Below, in pieces: positions 1-9,036 of a DNA stretch of 64,000 nt; within the stretch, counting starts at the first letter, position 1, and each line of letters opens with the position of its first letter. The DNA is from Bog-756 sp963727075. GTDB lineage: Bacteria; Actinomycetota; Acidimicrobiia; Acidimicrobiales; RAAP-2. The stretch is from NCBI GenBank assembly GCA_963727075.1, contig CAVSET010000002.1:124001-188000 (forward strand), in the 5' to 3' direction. The notes under the pieces are model-generated. The model did no database searches. It was given only the letters and a program-made list of their open reading frames with translations, and was not told the origin of the DNA. The translations under genes were made by a program, and so were the position numbers.

Positions 1-432
1 GGCGACGTTGGCCGCCAGTCCGTACCCGAACCGCCCATAGATGATCGACTCCGCAGCCTCGAGCCCGGCGATCGCCTCACCTCGGCTTCGGGCGTCGTCG
101 TGCATCGTCGCCATCAACTGGCTCAGAAAGCCCCGCCTGCGGTGGGTGGGGTGTACGCCGACCGCGGTCACCCCCGCCATGGGGATCGTCGGACAGGGCC
201 GACCCGACGCGGCCGGGAGTGTGACATCCAAGCTGTCGATGGCGGCGTTGCCGGCGAAATGCTCTCCGGTATCGACCACCCATGCCCTGTCCAGCTCGGA
301 TGTGGCCGCCCACATCTCGAAGTCGGCGACCTGATCGGGGTCACCGGCGAACGGCTCGAGGAACGGAATCTTCACCGACCGACGGAATGCGGTTACCTCG
401 TCCGGCCGCAACCTTCGTACGACGGGATCCAT
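1..432 (-). CDS. Eis-like GNAT N-acetyltransferase (3' end outside window)
   Basis: The minus-strand frame opens at the ATG at 432 (an upstream in-frame ATG at 459 is also possible) and runs off the left edge. The visible 144 residues include DRAWVVDTGEHFAGNAA and then AGVTAVGVHPTHRRRG at about residues 85-100. That is the acetyl-CoA pyrophosphate-loop motif of the Eis (enhanced intracellular survival) branch of GNAT enzymes. It is followed by YGRFGYGLAA. Eis proteins acetylate lysines or aminoglycoside amines, and the substrate cannot be read here. The C-terminal sterol-carrier-like domain would lie outside the window. Confidence 0.85.
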   Translation of the reverse strand, partial: MDPVVRRLRPDEVTAFRRSVKIPFLEPFAGDPDQVADFEMWAATSELDRAWVVDTGEHFAGNAAIDSLDVTLPAASGRPCPTIPMAGVTAVGVHPTHRRRGFLSQLMATMHDDARSRGEAIAGLEAAESIIYGRFGYGLAANVA

Positions 433-511
433 GGAGCCAGTCTGCCCACACCCAGTCATGGTCGCCATCGGGTCGGCGTGGGAGCCGAAAAGGCCAGCAC
501 TGACGGCCTTC

Positions 512-1063
512 CTAGTTGTTCGGCGGCCGGCAGGCTCCCGTTGGCCATCCCCAGACGGCCAGGACGTCGTCGGGAATTGTGAGCGGACACGGCGTGTCCA
601 GAACGACGTTTCCGGCCGCATAAGCCGTCCACACTCCACCCTGTGGGTGCTTGAAGAGATAGTAGGAGCCGGCGTCTTGAGACGAGATCTGGGCCTGCGC
701 GGGCTTGGAAGGATCCGCGGACGGTGCCGGAACCAGTCGGGCTCCGGCCCAATAAGTGGCTGTGGCCTGGTCGAAGGCGTAGTACGTGAGTCCCGATGCC
801 AGACCGGTGTATTCGGATGCAGGAATGCTGTCCAAGGAAGCGCCCGCTTCGACCAGCTGTTGTCGGACTTGGTTGGTGACGGGAACATCGACCGCGTGGG
901 AAGTCGACGACGTGTTCGGGGTGGTGCCTGATGTCGCGGTGTGGCTCTGATCTGGGCTCGAGGTGGTGGTCGACGTGTCCGAAGTCGTCGCACTCGAGCA
1001 GCCGGTGATGGGCAGCGCGGATGCGATCAGAACGGCCACGACAACGTCCCTCTTCGTGTTCAT
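512..1063 (-). CDS. Small secreted lipoprotein, unknown function
   Basis: A 183-aa protein with a basic start (MNTKRD), a hydrophobic stretch and a lipobox at LPITGC (Cys22), so it should be lipid-anchored on the outer face of the membrane. A Ser/Thr-rich linker at about residues 24-55 precedes a folded domain that contains SGLTYYAFDQATATYWAGA and ends in a proline/asparagine tail. I do not recognise the domain. The gene stands alone, and its 3' end lies about 50 bp from the start of the Eis-like gene. Confidence 0.7.
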   Translation of the reverse strand: MNTKRDVVVAVLIASALPITGCSSATTSDTSTTTSSPDQSHTATSGTTPNTSSTSHAVDVPVTNQVRQQLVEAGASLDSIPASEYTGLASGLTYYAFDQATATYWAGARLVPAPSADPSKPAQAQISSQDAGSYYLFKHPQGGVWTAYAAGNVVLDTPCPLTIPDDVLAVWGWPTGACRPPNN

Positions 1064-1271
1064 CGGTCAACGCAATCTACTCCCCATGCTGGTGGGTGCA
1101 TGGCTCTTCGGGATGGCCTCTGCCCTCCGGTCCCTCCGAGGCTGAGCCGTGTGCGGTCCGGTATCGCCGGCGTTGACGCCCGCCCACGGCGTGCCGAGGC
1201 CGCGTGGCTCGTGGCGACCCGGGGTGAACGTGGGCTGAAACGAGGTTGGAGGACCTTCACCGACAGCCGTA

Positions 1272-2795
1272 TCAGCCGCTGACCGTGGTCTGGATGGGCA
1301 TACGGGCCTGGGTGTCGATGGCGGTGGCGGTGGCGGCCGGGAGGTTGGGGGGCTCGAAGTAGCGATAGCGATGGAGCACGAAGGTTGCCGGGGTGGCCGT
1401 GAGAGTCGGGTCGGTGACCGGAACGGAGCCCACCGGCGAGGTGACGTTCATGCCGTTCTGGCCCCATGCGGCGGCATCGCCGGTGCACTGCGGGGGCGAC
1501 GCGGGATTCTGGTCCTGATACACGGTTGTGACGTTGAGCCCGGTGATGTCGGTGTCGAGAGTGCGCACGGTGACGAGTGAACCCTGGGCTCCCGAGACCA
1601 TCTGCCACGCGGCTGGGGCGACCGACCCGGTGGTGAACGTGATCGGCGTGACCGCATCCGCTTTTCCGTCGATACCAATGCCGCTGTTGACCGGATCCGA
1701 GTAGGTCAGACCCGTCGTGCCGGTGCCGAAGTCATCGGCACTGCCGTACCCGGGGAGACCGGCATGGCCTCGCAATTCGGTGACGGTGTCGTGGCGGTCT
1801 GGGTAGAAGATGTCCGTGTTGACGGTGTACTTGTAACTGTTGGCGCCGATGTAGGAGCGGATGGCGCGCACGGGGCCGGAGATGTTCACGACGAATGCAC
1901 CCTCACCGGGATTGTTCGCACCCCCGTCGAACGTGTCCTCGCTACGACTACAAGTGCTGGTGACGTAGTAGTGAGTGCGCTCGAGGATGTTGGTTCCGGT
2001 GGAGCCTCCTTGGGTGACGGCCAATCCGTTGTTGAGCCACCGGTCACCGAATGTGAGGCTGTACAACGGGGTGACGACGGTGGAGTGCTCGGGATTGAAT
2101 CCCCAGGTGTTGTTGGGAGCGAGCGAGCTCGTGCCCATCTTGTAGGTGGCCGTGTACGAGCCAGAGTCGAGACTGAAGCTGTAGTTGACGCCGTCTGTGC
2201 CGGCGCCACCGCCAGTGAGGGTATTGCTGTGGTACAGGTACACATAGCCGAACTGTGAAGGAGCGAGCGGATCGGTGGCCTTCACCTCCTCCCGGGTTGT
2301 CACATCGACGCCGGTCGGGTCCGGAACCGAGGGGTCGACCTGCTTGCCGGTGTCCGCGGCGAGGAACGACAGCTCGTCATTGGCGTCGAACAGGGGGTTC
2401 GAGTCCGGCGGGGTGTAGGTGCCTGCCGAGGTGTAGCCCGCCGAGAGGCTCGCCGGCGGGGTGTACACCAGCATCTTGTACGGCGTCGTCGTTCCGAACA
2501 GGTTCGGGTAGCCCGACGTCGGGAGATGGTAGATCACCCCTGGGCTTACGTAGTCCCGCTTGTCGACCTGCACGGGTACCTGATGCCACGCACTGCCGTC
2601 CCACGCGAAGCCCACGACGTGCATCGGGTCCGTGCCAAGCAGCTTGGGCAAGGCGCTCCCGTGCAGCACCACGGGATCAGACGGGCGGGAGAGCGTGGCG
2701 CCGAAGCGGGTGCATCCAGCCAGACCGAACAGCGCCAATCCGATGGCCAGTGCGGCGATGGGGCCGCTACGTCTCAGTCTCAAGTCCCCCTCCAT
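1272..2795 (-). CDS. Large secreted lipoprotein, unknown function
   Basis: A 507-aa protein with an N-terminal signal (IAALAIGLALFGLAGC, lipobox LAGC, lipidated Cys28). The mature part is rich in Gly, Thr, Tyr and Asp with alternating hydrophobic residues, which suggests a beta-rich extracellular fold. Segments such as DANDELSFLAADTG and YTVNTDIFYPDRHDTVTEL are well formed, and there is no frame break. No catalytic motif or known domain was recognised. It could be a carbohydrate- or surface-binding protein, but that is a guess. Confidence 0.7.
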   Translation of the reverse strand: MEGDLRLRRSGPIAALAIGLALFGLAGCTRFGATLSRPSDPVVLHGSALPKLLGTDPMHVVGFAWDGSAWHQVPVQVDKRDYVSPGVIYHLPTSGYPNLFGTTTPYKMLVYTPPASLSAGYTSAGTYTPPDSNPLFDANDELSFLAADTGKQVDPSVPDPTGVDVTTREEVKATDPLAPSQFGYVYLYHSNTLTGGGAGTDGVNYSFSLDSGSYTATYKMGTSSLAPNNTWGFNPEHSTVVTPLYSLTFGDRWLNNGLAVTQGGSTGTNILERTHYYVTSTCSRSEDTFDGGANNPGEGAFVVNISGPVRAIRSYIGANSYKYTVNTDIFYPDRHDTVTELRGHAGLPGYGSADDFGTGTTGLTYSDPVNSGIGIDGKADAVTPITFTTGSVAPAAWQMVSGAQGSLVTVRTLDTDITGLNVTTVYQDQNPASPPQCTGDAAAWGQNGMNVTSPVGSVPVTDPTLTATPATFVLHRYRYFEPPNLPAATATAIDTQARMPIQTTVSG

Positions 2796-2906
2796 CCGAC
2801 CGGTCCAAGAACTCTGTCGCGATTGTTACACGTTTCCAACCGGTGGATCGGTGGCTCCCGAGACAGAGCGATGAGCGCTCACTCGGTGAGCGACCGCACC
2901 AACGGT

Positions 2907-3590
2907 TCAGGGTGCGTCGGCGGTTCCAACGTTCGAATCGAGCCATGTTCTCAGCGGTGCTGTAGCTCGAAGAACCTCGACGATCCTGCGCTTTGACGCC
3001 GAAGTGGCGAGCCATTGTCCGACGGGCCACTCCTTCCAGGCGGTGAGGCCCTTCAACCGGAGGAGATCGATTCGGGGGTGATCCTTCGAGTAACCCCGTG
3101 GTGCCGACTTGAGGGTCTCGCGGGCGGACACCTCGATGCGCTTCCTTCGAAGTTCCTTCAAGTGCCCGAGCAGCTGCGTACCGCTCCTGTCGTCCGCCAC
3201 CGCCGCCCGAAAGCGCACGAGTTGGTCGGGTGACGGCATCCAGAGCCCGGAGCCCACTCCCAGCGCGTCGGAGGACAGGGAGATGTAGCCCGAATCGTTG
3301 TGGGCCGCGATATTGGTCTTGTACGGTGACTTGTCGGCACTGAACCTGGTATCTCGGTAGGGGCGGAACACTCGGCCTTCGCCGAACTCCGGAGCCAACT
3401 CGGCCAGGAGCGCCTCCATGGGACCGAGGACATCGACCAAGTAGAACTCCTTGTGGGCAGTCCAGTAGCTCTTGGTGTTGTCCATCTCGAGCTCATCGAA
3501 GAACTCGACAACCCCCAGTGGCCAGCCCCGAAACCTGTTCTCGTCGCGATGCGGTCGGGAAGACGCGGAGGCCGTTCTTGCCGTGACCAC
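2907..3590 (-). CDS. DUF2461 family protein
   Basis: A 227-aa protein starting at a GTG codon. It has the DUF2461 landmarks: an early block FFDELEMDNTKSYWTAHK (about residues 29-46), FRPYRDTRFSADKSPYKTN, a middle ISLSSDALGVGSGLW and a late PRIDLLRLKGLTAWKEW. The family is widespread in bacteria and has no established biochemical function. The family consensus begins near residue 22, so the true start may be slightly internal. Confidence 0.85.
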   Translation of the reverse strand: MVTARTASASSRPHRDENRFRGWPLGVVEFFDELEMDNTKSYWTAHKEFYLVDVLGPMEALLAELAPEFGEGRVFRPYRDTRFSADKSPYKTNIAAHNDSGYISLSSDALGVGSGLWMPSPDQLVRFRAAVADDRSGTQLLGHLKELRRKRIEVSARETLKSAPRGYSKDHPRIDLLRLKGLTAWKEWPVGQWLATSASKRRIVEVLRATAPLRTWLDSNVGTADAP

Positions 3591-3870
3591 CTGAACAGCC
3601 TATTTCTGGTCGGCGAAGGTGAACACGTCCAGACCGGACTCGATGCTCCAACTGGACCGACGACGAGCATCGGTCACGTTTCGGTACTCAGCGGGCCAGT
3701 TGACGGGCGGGCGGCAGAGCTGATCAGCCCATGTGGGCATGGCGGAGTCCCGTGCCCATGGGCAGCTGCGGGGCGGGGATCCGGGTGACTGTCCATGATC
3801 ACCCGGCCGACCGGTGGCTTGAGGCTCAACGCACCGATCGTAGGGGCGGGAGCCTGACCGATGCCGGCTG
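3591..3870. other. Non-coding gap between DUF2461 and SDR genes
   Basis: The open frames here overlap one another on both strands and none shows a recognisable motif or a clear ribosome binding site. I see nothing except the hairpin at the right end, described separately. Confidence 0.5.
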
Positions 3871-3902
3871 AGGGTGGCCCGGCCGGGTGAGCCGGCCACC
3901 CT
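3871..3902 (-). terminator. GC-rich hairpin after the SDR gene
   Basis: AGGGTGGC with CGGC pairs with GCCG and GCCACCCT around a CGGGTGA loop, giving a 12-bp stem with one bulged C. It lies 11 nt past the SDR stop codon. There is no T tract, as is common for actinobacterial intrinsic terminators, so the terminator role is inferred. Confidence 0.5.
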
Positions 3903-3912
3903 TCCGGCGGTC

Positions 3913-4734
3913 CTAGAGCCCGAGAATCGCCCGGGTGACCCCGTCTCTGATGCGCGTGGGCACGAACGACTGGAGCGCGGTGATGGCCTGAGCGTCGCAA
4001 CCCACCAGATACCTGGGACGAGGACTGCGCGAGGTGGCCGCACTGGCGATGACCCTAGCCACCTGCGACGGCTGAGCCATGATCGGATCGGCCAATTGAG
4101 TGATGGTCAGCAGCCGTCGGTAGGAGTCGGCGAAGCGTGACCCGCCTCTGGCACCGAGCTCGTCGTCGGCTTCCGCCCAGATCCCGGTTCGAACGAACCC
4201 CGGCTCGATGAGGACGACCTTCACGCCGTCCGCGGCCACTTCGGTCCGCAGGGCATCGGATACGCCCTCGAGGGCATGTTTGCAGCCTTGGTACCAGCCG
4301 GTCAGTGGCGTGGTCGTGCGGCCGTAGATCGAGGACACGTTGATGATGCGCCCAAAGCCGTCTTGTCGCATGTATGGAAGGGCCAGCCGGGCCAGGCGCA
4401 TTGGACCGATCACCATGGTCTCGAGGGCGTTTCGGAGCTCCTCGTCGCCGATGTCCTCGACCGCGCCGGTGATCGAGAATCCCGCGTTGTTCACCAACAC
4501 CGACGGTCGGTACTTCTCGACGATCCGCTCGCACGACGCGGCGTTGGTGACGTCCATGATCGCCGTCTCGACAGTGACGCGGCGATCGGCCGCCGCGTCG
4601 GACACCACACGGGCCTTGGCCAGGGAGCGGACGGTGCCCACCGAACGCAGACCCCGACCGGCCAGCTCCAGGACGGTCGCCAGACCGATCCCCGAGTTCG
4701 CTCCGGTGGTGATGGCGACCCGATCCTCCACCAC
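3913..4734 (-). CDS. Short-chain dehydrogenase/reductase (SDR)
   Basis: A 273-aa classical SDR. It has the Rossmann cofactor motif TGANSGIG (residues 10-17), NNAG (82-85), the catalytic Ser in NVSSIYG (about 134) and the Tyr-Lys pair in YQGCK (Tyr148, Lys152). The length fits the classical family. The substrate is unknown; the C-terminal extension after PGFVRTGIWAE resembles lipid- or ketone-reducing SDRs. It is transcribed away from the patatin gene across a 183-bp gap. Confidence 0.9.
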   Translation of the reverse strand: MVEDRVAITTGANSGIGLATVLELAGRGLRSVGTVRSLAKARVVSDAAADRRVTVETAIMDVTNAASCERIVEKYRPSVLVNNAGFSITGAVEDIGDEELRNALETMVIGPMRLARLALPYMRQDGFGRIINVSSIYGRTTTPLTGWYQGCKHALEGVSDALRTEVAADGVKVVLIEPGFVRTGIWAEADDELGARGGSRFADSYRRLLTITQLADPIMAQPSQVARVIASAATSRSPRPRYLVGCDAQAITALQSFVPTRIRDGVTRAILGL

Positions 4735-4917
4735 AGGCGCATCCTCCCTGGACTGCCACCCCGTGGCTGATCCTACCGAGCGCCCCCGCTCGAGACCACC
4801 GCTCCCTCCAGCCCCTCCAGATGCCCCCGGGTCGCCGCCCCCCGCCCACTGCCGCCGACGCGTCCGGGGGACGAATTCCGGGGATCATTTGCGGAACTCG
4901 GTCCATTCGTCGGATCG

Positions 4918-6072
4918 GTGAGTCTTTCGGCCCTAGTCGACCGGGGATTCCTGCCCGAAAATGGCTCCATGCTCGACAGCGTGCTGGATGTGTTCCGGGT
5001 CCGTCAGTACTTCAATGTGATCACCAGGACCCGGGAGTGGGTCGACGGCATCCGTAGCGACGCCGGCCTGCTCGGCGACATGCGTCGCGCCCTGGTCACC
5101 CTGCCTTTCGAGTCTCGCCCCCAGCCCGACAGGCATCCCTTCCCCCCGTTCCGAGCCCTCCGGATCCCCGATCTGGAAGGACGCAGGCTCGCCCTGGTGG
5201 CCACCGGGGGCAGCGGAGCCCTCGCCTCGGTGATCGGCGCGGCCCGGGCCCTGGAGGAGGGCGGCATCCGGCCGTCGGTCATCTCGCTCTGTTCGGGGTC
5301 CGCCCTCTTCGGGTTCCCCATTGCCGCCGGCATCCCCGCCGACGAGGTGGCCGCCTTCACACTCGGTCTCACCCCCGAACGCTACGTCGACGTGGACTGG
5401 CGCCTGCTGGCGTCCACCCTCCCGACGATGGGGAAGGGATTCGGCGGCATCGTCCGAGGTGAGCGGATCGAGACGCTCTACCGTCGGCTTGTCGGCGACA
5501 TGACCCTCGGTGAGATGCCGATCCCCGCCTACGCACCGATCTGGAGCATCGAGGAAAACCGGATCGACTACATCGGTCCACGCACGCATCCGGACCTTCC
5601 GGTCGCACGGGCGATCCACATGGCCGTCGCCCTGCCCCTGTTCATCGAGCCGGTGCGCATGGGCGACGGTTACTGGTGTGACGGGGGCATGGTCGACATC
5701 TTCCCGGTGCGGCCGGTCCTCGACCTCGAGGACCCACCGGACGTGGCCCTGGCCATCAACGGCTTCTACCCGCCCCGCTTCGTCGGCGAGGACGGCACGG
5801 GCTGGCAGGACCGGCGCAACAGCATCCTGGCCATCGCCAGCCAGGTCCGCACCTGCCAGCAGATGGAGCTGGCCAGGATCAATCTGTCCCGACTCGAGCG
5901 ACAGACCGAGGTAAGGATGATCGAACCCGTGCCCTACGCCAAGGTCAGGGGAACCGGGTTCTACCGGCAGTTCCTCAACACCAGCGAATGGCCTGAGTTC
6001 ATGCGTGCCGGCCGCACCGAGGCCCGCCGGATCCTCGCCAGCCCGTCGCAGCCGGTCCTGGCGACCGCTTGA
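4918..6072 (+). CDS. Patatin-like phospholipase
   Basis: A 384-aa protein with a patatin fold. It has an oxyanion-type glycine loop, ATGGSGALASV (residues 95-105), a nucleophile region SLCSGSALFGF (123-133) and the dyad Asp in CDGGMVDIFPV (about 254). Patatins hydrolyse acyl esters of lipids at membranes. The nucleophile box reads CSGSA rather than the common GxSxG with a small second Gly, so the exact Ser (126 or 128) is uncertain. The start is GTG at 4918; ATG at 4969 is an alternative. It is followed by a WS/DGAT gene on the same strand. Confidence 0.82.
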   Translation: MSLSALVDRGFLPENGSMLDSVLDVFRVRQYFNVITRTREWVDGIRSDAGLLGDMRRALVTLPFESRPQPDRHPFPPFRALRIPDLEGRRLALVATGGSGALASVIGAARALEEGGIRPSVISLCSGSALFGFPIAAGIPADEVAAFTLGLTPERYVDVDWRLLASTLPTMGKGFGGIVRGERIETLYRRLVGDMTLGEMPIPAYAPIWSIEENRIDYIGPRTHPDLPVARAIHMAVALPLFIEPVRMGDGYWCDGGMVDIFPVRPVLDLEDPPDVALAINGFYPPRFVGEDGTGWQDRRNSILAIASQVRTCQQMELARINLSRLERQTEVRMIEPVPYAKVRGTGFYRQFLNTSEWPEFMRAGRTEARRILASPSQPVLATA

Positions 6073-6175
6073 TCAGGGACAGACGGTCGCCAACGCCGGC
6101 GGGTTGCATCCTCCGGACCGCAAGGAAGCGGTCGACACGGTCAAGGCGGAGCTCGAAGCTAGTAGCGTCCGCCTT

Positions 6176-7567
6176 ATGCATGACCGGCTGAGTCCTCTCG
6201 ATTCGTCGTTCCTGAACATCGAAGACCGGGTCAGCCACATGCATATCGCGTCGATCGGGATCTTCGAGGGACCGACGCCACATCTGGAGGAGCTGGTGGC
6301 CATGATCGCCGGCAAGCTCCACCACGTCCCGCGCTACCGGCAGATCATCGAGCGGGTGCCCGGTGACCTGGGCCGACCGGTGTGGGTGGACGATCCCCAC
6401 TTCAACATCGACTACCACGTACGCCTCACTGCACTGCCGGCGCCGGGTGGCGAGGCAGAGCTGCGTCGTCTGGTCGGACGCATCATGTCCCAGCAGCTCG
6501 ATCGATCGAAGCCATTGTGGGAGATCTGGATGATCGATGGGCTCGAAGGTGGGCGCTGGGCGATGGCGGTCAAGAGCCACCACTGCATGGTCGACGGGGT
6601 CTCCGGCACCGAGTTGCTGTCGGTGATCATGGACCTCACCACTGAGTCGAGCCCTCCGGTGCACGTGGTGTGGCGGCCTCAGCCGACCCCGCGCCCGCTG
6701 TGGCTCGCCGTCGAGGCGCTGGTCGACATGGCCAGGAGCCCCTACGAGCAATTCCGGGCGGTCCGTGCCGCGCTGCGAGTTCCACGCCAAGCCGCCACCG
6801 AACTGGTCGGAGTGGCTCGTGGGCTGACCTCGATGATGGGCCTGATCCGCCCGACACCGGCCTCGTCGCTCAACGGGCCGATCGGGCCCCACCGTCATTG
6901 GGCCTGGGCCACAGCCACCGTCGAGGACGTCAAGGCGGTGCGTCGAAAGCACGGAGGCTCGTTCAACGACGTGGTGCTGGCCTGCATCACCACGGGGTTC
7001 CGGGAGCTCCTGCTCTCTCGGGGCGAGTCGGCCGATCGGATCGTGCGGACCATGGTCCCGGTTTCGGTCCGTGCCCGCAACGATCGGGGTGTGGCCGTCG
7101 GGGACGGCGAGCTGAGCAACAAGGTCTCGGCGATGTTCGCCGAACTTCCTGTCTACGAGACCGATCCGGTCAAGAGGCTGAGGACGATCTCCGAACAGAT
7201 GGCCGACCTCAAGGAATCCGAGGAGGCGGTGGCGGGTGAGGCGCTCACCTCGTTGTCAGGGTTCGCGCCTCCGCTCCTGCTGGCCTTGGGGGGTCGTCTG
7301 GCCACCAAGGGTGCGCAGCGCAACATCAACACGGTCACGACCAATGTGCCCGGCCCGCAGATCCCGCTCTACGTCCTCGGCCGCCGGATGCTCGAGGCGT
7401 ACCCGTTCGTGCCACTCGGGGCGCAGATGCGGGTGACCGTGGCGATCTTCTCCTACAACGGACACGTCAACTTCGGGGTGACCGGTGACTACGACGCCGC
7501 TCCGGACATCGACGTGCTCTGCCGCGGGATCGAAAAGAGCGTGGCCGACCTTCTGTCGGCTGCCTGA
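6176..7567 (+). CDS. Wax ester synthase/diacylglycerol acyltransferase (WS/DGAT)
   Basis: A 463-aa protein, the usual length for this family. The start is ATG 6176, where the conserved opening MHDRLSPLDSSFL begins; the longer upstream frame looks non-coding. The acyltransferase motif HHCMVDG lies at about residues 135-141. PLWEIWMIDGL and the C-terminal NVPGPQIPLY/VTGDYDAAPD blocks also match. These enzymes condense acyl-CoA with fatty alcohol or diacylglycerol to make storage lipid. The patatin gene upstream would provide the opposing hydrolytic activity. The 3' end overlaps the convergent hydrolase gene by 79 bp. Confidence 0.92.
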   Translation: MHDRLSPLDSSFLNIEDRVSHMHIASIGIFEGPTPHLEELVAMIAGKLHHVPRYRQIIERVPGDLGRPVWVDDPHFNIDYHVRLTALPAPGGEAELRRLVGRIMSQQLDRSKPLWEIWMIDGLEGGRWAMAVKSHHCMVDGVSGTELLSVIMDLTTESSPPVHVVWRPQPTPRPLWLAVEALVDMARSPYEQFRAVRAALRVPRQAATELVGVARGLTSMMGLIRPTPASSLNGPIGPHRHWAWATATVEDVKAVRRKHGGSFNDVVLACITTGFRELLLSRGESADRIVRTMVPVSVRARNDRGVAVGDGELSNKVSAMFAELPVYETDPVKRLRTISEQMADLKESEEAVAGEALTSLSGFAPPLLLALGGRLATKGAQRNINTVTTNVPGPQIPLYVLGRRMLEAYPFVPLGAQMRVTVAIFSYNGHVNFGVTGDYDAAPDIDVLCRGIEKSVADLLSAA

Positions 7568-8364
7568 TCAGGTAGCCACGTCGCCGAAGACGGTGCCGGG
7601 AAGAGGCGGCGGGCAAACGTCGGGGGCTCGAACGGCGACCAGGTTCCGACAGGCTGGGCCAGGCGGTCGGCCACCACCCACAAGGCCATCGGGTTGTGTC
7701 CCAGTCCACAGTGGCTTCCCCAGACTTCCACGTTCTCCCGCTGGTGGCCCTCTTCCTGGAGGCAGGACTGCCAGGCCACCACCCCATCACCCTTCGTGTA
7801 GACCGCGGCCACCGGAACATCGAGCGGGTCCTGATCCATCTCGGCGGCGGGCAGCTCGGTGTACGGCACGTGGATGTGGGCCAGGCGCTCGAAGCTGCGG
7901 GTGGCGTGGCTCCCGATCGGCGCGTCGCTCCGGAACGGGCTGCCCAGGGTGACAATCTTGCGGATGTGCTCGGGGTGCTCCCGGCCCAACCCTCGGGCAA
8001 ACATCCCACCGAGGCTCCAACCCACCAGGCTGATCGGGCCGCCAGCCCGGTCGGCGAGCTGCAGGAGGCGCTGCTCCATGCCCTCGAGGATGTCCGGCGT
8101 CGGCCCGACATTGCGGCCGAGGTCCCAGGCAGAGGCTCTGTAGCCGAGGGTACGGAGATAGCCACGGAGAACCGTTGTCGACCGGTCATCGGCCAGAAAG
8201 CCGGGAAGGACCAACACCGTGTGGCCATCACCCCGGGGGGCTCGACGGAGCAGCAGGGTACTCAGGAGGAAGGAGCCGAACTCGGCCGTGGCCCGGGTGG
8301 GCTCGGTGAAGAGCAGTGCGCGTGACGGTGCACCGTTCAGCGTGACGTGCTCCATAACCCTCAT
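7489..8364 (-). CDS. Alpha/beta hydrolase (lipase-like)
   Basis: A 291-aa alpha/beta hydrolase. It has the oxyanion strand VLVLPGFLADDRST (residues 50-63), the nucleophile elbow GWSLGG with Ser117, and a late His in GSHCGLGHNP. The arrangement resembles triacylglycerol lipase/esterase relatives found beside WS/DGAT genes. The last 26 codons are read antisense to the end of the WS/DGAT gene, so one of the two C-termini may be longer than natural. A lipid substrate is inferred from the neighbours only. Confidence 0.85.
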   Translation of the reverse strand: MRVMEHVTLNGAPSRALLFTEPTRATAEFGSFLLSTLLLRRAPRGDGHTVLVLPGFLADDRSTTVLRGYLRTLGYRASAWDLGRNVGPTPDILEGMEQRLLQLADRAGGPISLVGWSLGGMFARGLGREHPEHIRKIVTLGSPFRSDAPIGSHATRSFERLAHIHVPYTELPAAEMDQDPLDVPVAAVYTKGDGVVAWQSCLQEEGHQRENVEVWGSHCGLGHNPMALWVVADRLAQPVGTWSPFEPPTFARRLFPAPSSATWLPDQAADRRSATLFSIPRQSTSMSGAAS

Positions 8365-8546
8365 TCCCCCTACTGGACGGCTGCCGGCTTTGATCCGACG
8401 CTTGCCGAGATGATGTTAGCCAGTGGCCGCCCCAATGGTGCGTGAGGTTCACCGGCCGGCAGAGCCCAGGCTCTAGATTCGGGCTGCGACGTCCGCTTCG
8501 ACAAGCGGTAGGCACGATCCATCGAGTGGCACCATGAGGGGGCGAC

Positions 8547-8987
8547 GTGGAGATGTGGGAGTTGGTCGCCCGGGAAAGCGTCCGTGACCTGGTGGCCCGG
8601 TACAACGCCAATGCCGACTCGGGTCGGTTTGACCAGGTGCTGGCGTGCTTCGCCCCAGACGCTGTCATGGAGCTCGACGGGTGGCCGTATCACGGGCGCG
8701 AGGAGATTCGCACGATCTTCACCGGTGTGGCCGACAGGCTCCACCACCAATCAGAGCCCATCATCGTGCGGCACCACACCAGCACGCTGCAGATTGACGT
8801 CGCCGGACCGGATGACGTCTCGTCGCGGTGCTACTACCAGGTTCTCAGCGGGAAGGGCCTGGACCATTGGGGCCGGTACCTCGACACCTACCGGCTGATC
8901 GACGACCACTGGTTCTTCTCCCACCGTCGGGAATTCCTGGATGGCTTCGTCCCCGGCAGTTGGACCCGATCCTCGGCGGAGCACTAG
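8547..8987 (+). CDS. SnoaL/NTF2-like domain protein
   Basis: A 146-aa single-domain protein starting at GTG 8547. It has the cone-shaped alpha+beta fold signature ARESVRDLVARYNANADSG, then FAPDAVMELDG, GREEIRTIFTG and IVRHHTSTLQIDV. Members act as small-molecule isomerases, cyclases or dehydratases, or as ligand-binding partners. The substrate is not readable. It stands between divergent and convergent neighbours, probably as a single unit. Confidence 0.78.
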   Translation: MEMWELVARESVRDLVARYNANADSGRFDQVLACFAPDAVMELDGWPYHGREEIRTIFTGVADRLHHQSEPIIVRHHTSTLQIDVAGPDDVSSRCYYQVLSGKGLDHWGRYLDTYRLIDDHWFFSHRREFLDGFVPGSWTRSSAEH

Positions 8988-9036
8988 CGCTCTCGGGGAG
9001 GACCGATCATCGGGGTGGTCCAATCATCGGGGAGCT

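Noticed and set aside
1764..2258. Plus-strand ORF within the 507-aa lipoprotein gene
   Set aside because: Antisense shadow of a clearly coding, signal-peptide-bearing minus gene.
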